11,067 nt of DNA from positions 1 through 11,067 of the forward strand of contig CAIRLQ010000285.1 in assembly GCA_903879465.1 (NCBI GenBank), written 5' to 3'. The DNA is from an uncultured Opitutia bacterium. Its GTDB lineage: Bacteria; Verrucomicrobiota; Verrucomicrobiia; Opitutales; UBA953. The number at the start of each line of letters is the position of its first letter. Position 1 is the first letter of the stretch. This document shows, piece by piece, positions 7,050 through 11,067 of this stretch. A model generated the notes under the pieces. That model was given only the letters and a program-made list of their open reading frames with translations. It was not told where the DNA came from and made no database searches. The position numbers were made by a program, and so were the translations under genes.

Positions 7050-7781
7050 GTGAGCAACGCCTCCGAGAGACTGCTGTGCGCCCGCGTCCGCCCGACGCGG
7101 CGGCCGGTCATGCGACAGCGCTGGGACGACCTCTTCTTCCTGCATTGGGAATACGCACCGGCCACAATCCAGGCCCGACTCCCAGCCGGCCTCACGGTCG
7201 ATACGTTCGCCGGGAAAGCCTATCTCGCCGTGGTCGGCTTCCGCATGAACGCAGTGCGTCCAGCCGGCCTGCCCGCCCTGCCCTGGCTTTCATATTTCAA
7301 CGAGCTCAACGTCCGGACCTACGTGCGCGACGCCGCCGGTGAGCCGGGCGTGTGGTTCTTCTCCCTCGATTGCGATCGAGCTCCCGCCGTGGCGCTCGCC
7401 CGCAAGTTATTCGGTCTACCCTACGAACACGCAGCGATGTCCTTTGGTCCGGGGCTGGCGCTGACCTGCCGCCGGCAAGGCGAGACGGCGATCGGCCGCT
7501 ACGCCTGGTCGGCCACGTCGACACCACAAATCACCTCACCCGGCTCTCTCGAATTCCATCTGACCGAACGCTACAACTTCTTTTCCGAGCGCAACGGCCG
7601 ACTCGCGCGCGGTCAGGTCCACCACGCGCCCTATCAACTCAGCCGGGCCTCCATGACAGACGGGAGCGACCTACCTCTGCACTGGGATGGTTTCGATGTC
7701 GGCGGCCGCCCTCCCGACCTCGCCCACTGTTGCCAAGGCGTAACGATTGAGGCTTTCTCCCTGGTGCCCGCCCATGCGTAA
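7050..7781 (+). CDS. DUF2071 / YqjF-family protein of unknown function
   Basis: This 243-residue protein matches the DUF2071 (YqjF, COG3361) family, whose biochemical function is not established. Typical features are VMRQRWDDLFFLHWEY (20-35), the LPAGLTVDTFAGKAYLAVVGFRM stretch, the Pro-rich loop before LNVRTYV, GVWFFSLD followed by acidic and aromatic residues, a YEHAAMSF-type segment and the FHLTERYNFFS motif near residue 170-180. There is no signal peptide or membrane segment. GTG 7050 is preferred because of the preceding Shine-Dalgarno site; ATG 7110 (MRQRWDD) is where family conservation begins, so the first 20 residues are less certain. It overlaps the downstream HAD gene by 8 nt, pointing to a two-gene operon, and is divergent from hisN. 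Confidence 0.88.
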   Translation: MSNASERLLCARVRPTRRPVMRQRWDDLFFLHWEYAPATIQARLPAGLTVDTFAGKAYLAVVGFRMNAVRPAGLPALPWLSYFNELNVRTYVRDAAGEPGVWFFSLDCDRAPAVALARKLFGLPYEHAAMSFGPGLALTCRRQGETAIGRYAWSATSTPQITSPGSLEFHLTERYNFFSERNGRLARGQVHHAPYQLSRASMTDGSDLPLHWDGFDVGGRPPDLAHCCQGVTIEAFSLVPAHA

Positions 7782-8424
7782 GAAACTCAAAGACTACCGC
7801 CACGCGGTGTGGGATTGGAACGGGACGCTACTCGATGACACTTGGCTCTGCTGTGAATCACTGAATCTGCTGCTGCACGAAGACGGCCACCCGCTCGTCG
7901 ACCCAGTCCGCTATCGTCAGATCTTTCAGTTCCCGGTCATCAAAGTTTACCAAGCCATCGGCTTCACCCCCGACGAAACTTCCTTCCGTGCAATGTCCGT
8001 CCGCTTCATGGCCGCCTATGAAGCCCGCAAGCATGAGTGCCGCCTCCACCCGCACGCGGAGTCGCTCCTCGCCGCACTTACCGCCCTAGGGCTGACGCAT
8101 TCGGTCCTCTCGGCCTACGAGCGCAACCTGCTCACGGCCACGCTCGCACAGTACACTCTCACCCGTCACTTTATCAAGACCTGCGGCGGTAGCGACATCC
8201 ATGCGGGCAGTAAGGAAGAGCGCGCCCGCCGCCACTTGTCCGACCTCGCAGTCCGTCCGGCGGACGTGATTTATATCGGTGATACCGCCCACGACGCCGA
8301 GGCCGCCGAGGCTATGGGTGTCGATTGCGTGCTGGTCGCCCACGGCCATCAGCACCGCGACCGCCTCACCGAGGCGGGCGTCCGCGTGGTCGAGGGCTTC
8401 GCCGAACTGACGGCCGAACTTTAG
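7774..8424 (+). CDS. HAD-superfamily hydrolase, phosphoglycolate-phosphatase-like
   Basis: The product is a 216-residue haloacid-dehalogenase-fold enzyme with an alpha-helical cap between motifs I and II. Motif I is WDWNGTLLDD with nucleophile Asp14; motif II is VLSAYE with Ser113; motif III Lys147 is in AGSKEERARR; motif IV is VIYIGDTAHDAEAA with Asp170 and Asp174. The residue two after the nucleophile, usually an acid/base Asp, is Asn16, so the catalytic details may differ from textbook HAD phosphatases. The closing segment (GDTAHDAEAAEAMGVDCVLVAHGH) is typical of Gph/PGP-like small-molecule phosphatases, but no substrate can be named. ATG 7774 is chosen over the TTG at 7747; it overlaps the previous gene by 8 nt (ATGCGTAA), which suggests coupled translation. 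No Shine-Dalgarno motif is visible. Confidence 0.85.
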   Translation: MRKKLKDYRHAVWDWNGTLLDDTWLCCESLNLLLHEDGHPLVDPVRYRQIFQFPVIKVYQAIGFTPDETSFRAMSVRFMAAYEARKHECRLHPHAESLLAALTALGLTHSVLSAYERNLLTATLAQYTLTRHFIKTCGGSDIHAGSKEERARRHLSDLAVRPADVIYIGDTAHDAEAAEAMGVDCVLVAHGHQHRDRLTEAGVRVVEGFAELTAEL

Positions 8425-8481
8425 GCAACAAAGCCCGCTAGGGCGGGTCAAACTACTCACAAGCCCCGCGTTTTTGTTGCC
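8424..8481 (+). promoter_or_regulatory. Nested inverted repeat between HAD gene and acs
   Basis: GGCAACAAA (8424-8432) is perfectly complementary to TTTGTTGCC (8473-8481), a 9-bp outer stem plus one G-T pair. Inside, CCCGC (8434-8438) and GCGGG (8443-8447) form a hairpin with loop TAGG. The same GCGGG can instead pair with CCCGC at 8465-8469, which is directly followed by G and TTTTT, a weak terminator shape. The 3' arm overlaps a possible -35 element of acs. It could be a decayed terminator, an operator, or a switchable RNA; the sequence alone does not decide. Confidence 0.5.
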
Positions 8482-8507
8482 CTCTGGCCTCTCCCTGGGT
8501 TCATATT
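8477..8507 (+). promoter_or_regulatory. Possible acs promoter
   Basis: TTGCCC (8477-8482) and CATATT (8502-8507, four of six matches to TATAAT) are 19 nt apart. The predicted start near 8514 would give a leader of about 10 nt before the ATG at 8524. The layout (a CATA(G/T)T hexamer 16-18 nt before a pyrimidine-flanked ATG) is like that before clpP. Evidence is limited to this similarity. Confidence 0.3.
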
Positions 8508-8523
8508 CCCCTCCCTTACCCCC

Positions 8524-10674
8524 ATGGTCTCTTACCTGCCTTTCGTCGCACTCGACCCCGATATCAGCGTGACCCCTTATCGCGTCCTCGCGCTCGCGAT
8601 CCTCGTCGCCTTCGCGGTCTACCTCATCCTACGCGCCAAGCGCAAAGCCGCCACCGCGGTCAGCGAAGAAATCGCTGATGTGATGCAGGCCAGCGCCGAA
8701 GGCTTCGGCTCCAACGAACAGGTCTTCCCGCCGAGTGCCGAGTTCGTCGCCAAGGCCCGCGTCAAGGGCATGGATGGTTATAACACTCTTTATAAACGCT
8801 CCATCCAGGACCCCGACGGCTTTTGGGCCGACGAGGCGAAGGAACTCTCTTGGTTCAAGCCGTGGACGAAGGTCCTCGATGAATCGAAGAAGCCTTTCTT
8901 CCGCTGGTTTGTCGACGGTAAGACCAACGTCGCTTACAACTGCCTCGACGCGCAGGTCGCTAAGGGACTCGGCGATAAGGTCGCGATTGTCTACGAAGGC
9001 GAGCCCACTGCCGACGGTAAGGCCGTCGAAGTCCGCCGCATCACCTACCGCGAACTGCTCTCCGAAGTCAGCCGCTTCGCCAATGTACTCAAGGGCATGG
9101 GCCTCCAGCGCGGCGATACGGTCGCGATTTACATGCCGATGGTACCGGAACTCGCGATGGCCGTTCTCGCCTGCGCCCGCCTCGGCATCGTGCACTCGGT
9201 CGTCTTCGGTGGCTTCTCGGCCGAGTCAATCCGCGACCGCGTCAATGACGCGAAATCCAAGGCGGTCATCACAATGGACGGCGGCTACCGCCGCGGTAAA
9301 TTCCTCCCGCTAAAGCAGACGGTCGACGAAGCCGTGAAGGATTGCCCGAGCTGTGCCCACGTACTCGTGCTCCAGCGCCACCCGGGCAAGCCCGACGCGG
9401 CCTGCGCAATGCAGCCAGGGAGAGACATCTGGTTCCACGAAGCCGCCGCCAAGGTTTCCGATCAATGCGAAGCCGTCCAACAGGAAGCCAATGAGATGCT
9501 CTTCCTGCTCTACACTTCCGGCTCTACCGGCAAGCCCAAGGGCATCATGCATAGCGTCGGCGGCTACATGGTCCACGCCTACGCGACCAATAAATACGTC
9601 TTCGACTTGCGCGCCGACGACCTCTTTTGGTGCACGGCCGACGTGGGTTGGGTCACGGGACACACCTACGTGGTCTATGGTCCTCTCCTCAACGGTGCCT
9701 CGGTGCTAATGTATGAAGGTGCCCCCGATGCACCCGACTTCGGCCGCTTCTGGAAAATCGTCCAAGACCACAAGGTTTCGATCTTCTACACAGCCCCGAC
9801 CGCAATCCGCGCTTTTATGAAGTGGGGCGACGAGTGGGTGAAGAAACACGACCTCTCCTCACTGCGCCTCCTGGGCTCCGTCGGCGAACCGATCAATCCG
9901 GAAGCCTGGCTCTGGTATCACCGCAACATCGGCGCCGAACGCTGCCCGATTGTCGACACCTGGTGGCAGACCGAAACCGGCGGCCACATGATCACCCCGA
10001 TGCCAGGCTGCACGCCCACAAAGCCGGGCTCAGCCACGCTTCCCTTCTTCGGCGTCGACGCCGCGGTGCTCGACGAAAACGGTAACGAGACCGACCACGG
10101 CATCCTCGCGATCCGCAAGCCTTGGCCGGGCATTACGCAAGGTATCTTCGGCGATGAACAGCGTTACGTGGATACGTACTGGAATCGCTGGGGTGGTAAA
10201 TATTACTTCCCAGGTGACGGCGCCATTCGCGACAAGGATGGCTATCTCTGGATCACGGGCCGCGTGGACGACGTGGTCAATGTCTCGGGCCACCGCATCG
10301 GCACGGCCGAACTGGAAGCCATCTTCATCGAAGACGCTGCCGTGGCCGAATCCGCCGTCATTGGCGTGAAGCACGACCTGAAGGGTCAGGGCTTGATGGC
10401 CTTCGTCATCCTCAAGACGGCCGCCGCCAAGAATGTCGACGAAGCCGCCCTCGCCAAAAAACTCAACGGCATGGTCGACGCCAAGATTGGCAAGTTCGCC
10501 CGCCCGGAGCGCATCGTGTTTGTACCCGACCTGCCAAAGACCCGCTCGGGTAAGATTATGCGCCGTCTCCTCCGCGACATCTCCGAAGGTCGCGAGCTAG
10601 GCAATGTCTCCACCCTGGCCGATCCGGCCGTGGTCGAAGCCATCCGCACGAAGTTCAATACCACTAAGGCCTGA
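8524..10674 (+). CDS. acs: Acetyl-CoA synthetase with N-terminal membrane anchor
   Basis: Acs activates acetate with ATP to acetyl-AMP and then to acetyl-CoA. The ANL-family core is complete: the P-loop TSGSTGKPKG (331-340), GWVTGH (375-380), GSVGEPINPEAW (451-462), DTWWQTETGG (478-487), GDGAIRDKDGYLWITGRVDDVVNVSGHRIGT (hinge region about 564-594) and PKTRSGKIMRR with catalytic Lys677. The acetate-pocket residues Val377, Thr378, Val453 and Trp481 match those of enteric Acs, so acetate is the likely substrate. The protein has 716 residues against about 652 in enteric bacteria. The extra N-terminus carries a hydrophobic helix at about 20-37 (RVLALAILVAFAVYLILR) followed by RAKRKAA, predicting a short outside tail and a cytoplasmic catalytic part. 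ATG 8683 would give a normal-length enzyme without the helix, but codon use is equally biased upstream, so 8524 is preferred. A strong terminator follows. Confidence 0.95.
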   Translation: MVSYLPFVALDPDISVTPYRVLALAILVAFAVYLILRAKRKAATAVSEEIADVMQASAEGFGSNEQVFPPSAEFVAKARVKGMDGYNTLYKRSIQDPDGFWADEAKELSWFKPWTKVLDESKKPFFRWFVDGKTNVAYNCLDAQVAKGLGDKVAIVYEGEPTADGKAVEVRRITYRELLSEVSRFANVLKGMGLQRGDTVAIYMPMVPELAMAVLACARLGIVHSVVFGGFSAESIRDRVNDAKSKAVITMDGGYRRGKFLPLKQTVDEAVKDCPSCAHVLVLQRHPGKPDAACAMQPGRDIWFHEAAAKVSDQCEAVQQEANEMLFLLYTSGSTGKPKGIMHSVGGYMVHAYATNKYVFDLRADDLFWCTADVGWVTGHTYVVYGPLLNGASVLMYEGAPDAPDFGRFWKIVQDHKVSIFYTAPTAIRAFMKWGDEWVKKHDLSSLRLLGSVGEPINPEAWLWYHRNIGAERCPIVDTWWQTETGGHMITPMPGCTPTKPGSATLPFFGVDAAVLDENGNETDHGILAIRKPWPGITQGIFGDEQRYVDTYWNRWGGKYYFPGDGAIRDKDGYLWITGRVDDVVNVSGHRIGTAELEAIFIEDAAVAESAVIGVKHDLKGQGLMAFVILKTAAAKNVDEAALAKKLNGMVDAKIGKFARPERIVFVPDLPKTRSGKIMRRLLRDISEGRELGNVSTLADPAVVEAIRTKFNTTKA

Positions 10675-10694
10675 GACCAGCCACCAGCCGGTCC

Positions 10695-10721
10695 AAAACC
10701 CCGACCCCGTCGGGGTTTTTT
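10695..10721 (+). terminator. Intrinsic terminator after acs
   Basis: AAAACCCCGAC (10695-10705) pairs with GTCGGGGTTTT (10709-10719) around a CCC loop: an 11-bp stem with a seven-pair GC-rich upper part, followed by six T residues (10716-10721). It starts 20 nt after the acs stop. The A-tract on the 5' side means it could also work on the opposite strand. Confidence 0.93.
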
Positions 10722-10783
10722 GTTTGGAAACATCCACTCAAAGGGAAGCCGGAAACCGGATGATTAACTGGAGTGACATAATT

Positions 10784-10911
10784 TCAGGTCCCAGGTCTCG
10801 GCTGCAGGTTCAGGTGCGGGCACGGGCGCGGGTGCGGGAATCAGGCCCGGGACCTGTACCCGAACCTGAACACCTGAACCGGATACCCGACGGCCGAGAC
10901 CTGGGACCTGA
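10784..10911. repeat. 128-nt long hairpin with 19-bp perfect terminal arms
   Basis: Left arm TCAGGTCCCAGGTCTCGGC (10784-10802) is the exact reverse complement of 10893-10911. Nested inside are GGTTCAGGTG (10807-10816) with CACCTGAACC (10871-10880), CGGGT (10829-10833) with ACCCG (10858-10862), and CAGG (10842-10845) with CCTG (10853-10856) around CCCGGG. All pairings are nested, so the whole element can fold as one long hairpin in RNA or as a cruciform in DNA. The left half is built from CAGGNN/CGGGNN hexamers, the right half from CCTGNN/CCCGNN. ATAAT occurs at 10778-10782 and again at 10911-10915, which could be a short target duplication of a small mobile repeat, or chance. The class is not one I recognise. 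Confidence 0.85.
10818..10838 (+). other. Canonical G-quadruplex motif within the hairpin
   Basis: Four GGG runs at 10818-10820, 10824-10826, 10830-10832 and 10836-10838 are separated by 3-nt loops (CAC, CGC, TGC). This satisfies the strict G3-N1-7 rule with short equal loops, which generally favours stable quadruplexes. It lies on the 5' side of the inner part of the long hairpin; folding would break the CGGGT/ACCCG stem but leave the outer arms intact. Confidence 0.8.
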
Positions 10912-10924
10912 TAATGAATACGAC

Positions 10925-10950
10925 TAGGGCAGCAGGCGGTGCTGCCCCTA
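10925..10950. repeat. Short GC hairpin (GGGCAGCA/TGCTGCCC)
   Basis: GGGCAGCA (10927-10934) pairs with TGCTGCCC (10940-10947) around the 5-nt loop GGCGG; TA on each side extends it across a single bulged C (10948). No T-run follows, so a terminator is unlikely. It looks like a dispersed intergenic palindrome, but only one copy is in this window. Confidence 0.7.
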
Positions 10951-10961
10951 CCTCAGGTCCC

Positions 10962-10996
10962 GCCACCAGCCACCCGGGGCTGCCACCCGCCACCCG
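10962..10996. repeat. Heptamer GCCACC[A/C] short tandem repeat
   Basis: Four units lie at 10962, 10969, 10982 and 10989 (GCCACCA, GCCACCC, then GGGGCT as interruption, GCCACCC, GCCACCC). A further GCCACCA unit sits at 10680-10686, just before the acs terminator. The tract is strongly strand-asymmetric, with C on the + strand. Confidence 0.7.
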
Positions 10997-11009
10997 TATC
11001 TTATATATT
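10980..11009 (+). promoter_or_regulatory. Possible promoter for a gene beyond the window
   Basis: TATATT (11004-11009, five of six matches to TATAAT) sits in the only markedly AT-rich patch of this region, 18 nt after CTGCCA (10980-10985, four of six matches to TTGACA). The following 58 nt are increasingly pyrimidine-rich, ending CTCTCTTGCCTCCCC at the window edge, like the leaders before clpP and acs. A start codon may lie just past position 11067. Confidence 0.3.
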
Positions 11010-11067
11010 CAATTCAGCCCTCTATTCAGTCCTCGATCATCTGTCCCTACCCCTCTCTTGCCTCCCC

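Larger units (their letters stand above)
10722..11067. other. Gene-free, structure-rich intergenic region
   Basis: These 346 nt contain no convincing gene. They hold a long imperfect hairpin with a G-quadruplex motif, a short GC hairpin, a GCCACC[A/C] heptamer repeat and an AT-rich promoter-like patch. Word composition differs strongly from the coding parts: CAGGT/ACCTG and GGG/CCC words recur about every six bases. The + strand frame that runs from inside acs through this region is not credible as a gene because it crosses the acs terminator and reads through palindromic repeats. Confidence 0.75.

Noticed and set aside
6962..7195. 78-residue N-terminal extension of the HisN-like protein
   Set aside because: It would overlap the start of the divergent DUF2071 gene, and the conserved family sequence begins at ATG 6961.
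10784..10911. Integron attC site
   Set aside because: The arms lack the GTTRRRY and RYYYAAC core sites, and no integrase or gene cassette is nearby.
10604..10927. Plus-strand frame of 107 codons from inside acs into the palindrome
   Set aside because: It starts within acs in another frame, crosses the intrinsic terminator, and its VRARARVRESGPGPVPEPEH part is just the translated hexamer repeat.

Overview
The window is GC-rich bacterial chromosome, almost fully coding apart from the last ~390 bases. It carries ten protein genes, nine of which can be assigned to a known family by sequence. I see no tRNA, rRNA, CRISPR array, transposase or phage gene. The gene mix (housekeeping chaperone/protease genes joined to histidine genes, very strong C/G preference at third codon positions, pyrimidine-rich leaders without Shine-Dalgarno motifs) gives me the impression of a Verrucomicrobiota (Opitutia-like) genome. 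That placement is an inference from general resemblance and is not proven by any marker here.

Region 1 (55-6180, + strand) is a tightly packed run: trigger factor (tig), clpP, clpX, hisA, a secreted LolA-like protein of unknown role, and hisD. Gaps are 48, 4, 5, 71 and 4 nt, so clpP-clpX-hisA and the secreted protein-hisD pair are probably co-translated. The first three genes form the classic nascent-chain chaperone plus ClpXP protease cluster. hisA and hisD encode steps of histidine biosynthesis. A convergent gene on the minus strand (6188-6961) encodes an inositol-monophosphatase-family enzyme that fits HisN, the phosphatase producing the histidinol that HisD oxidises.

Region 2 (7050-8424, + strand) holds a DUF2071/YqjF-family protein, the only gene with a clear Shine-Dalgarno sequence. 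It overlaps by 8 nt a HAD hydrolase whose first catalytic motif reads DWNGT instead of DxDGT. Behind it lies a nested inverted repeat (8424-8481) with mutually exclusive pairings, ending at the probable promoter of the next gene.

Region 3 (8524-10674, + strand) is a complete acetyl-CoA synthetase with all acetate-pocket and catalytic residues, plus an unusual N-terminal transmembrane helix that would tether it to the cytoplasmic membrane. A strong intrinsic terminator follows.

Region 4 (10722-11067) has no convincing gene but is dense in structure. It contains a 128-nt long hairpin with 19-bp perfect arms and a canonical four-tract G-quadruplex motif in its distal part, a second GGGCAGCA/TGCTGCCC hairpin, a heptamer GCCACC[A/C] repeat, and an AT-rich promoter-like spot leading into a pyrimidine-rich leader at the window edge. 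This region and the membrane-tethered synthetase are the most unusual things in the window. No clearly new multi-gene system is visible.
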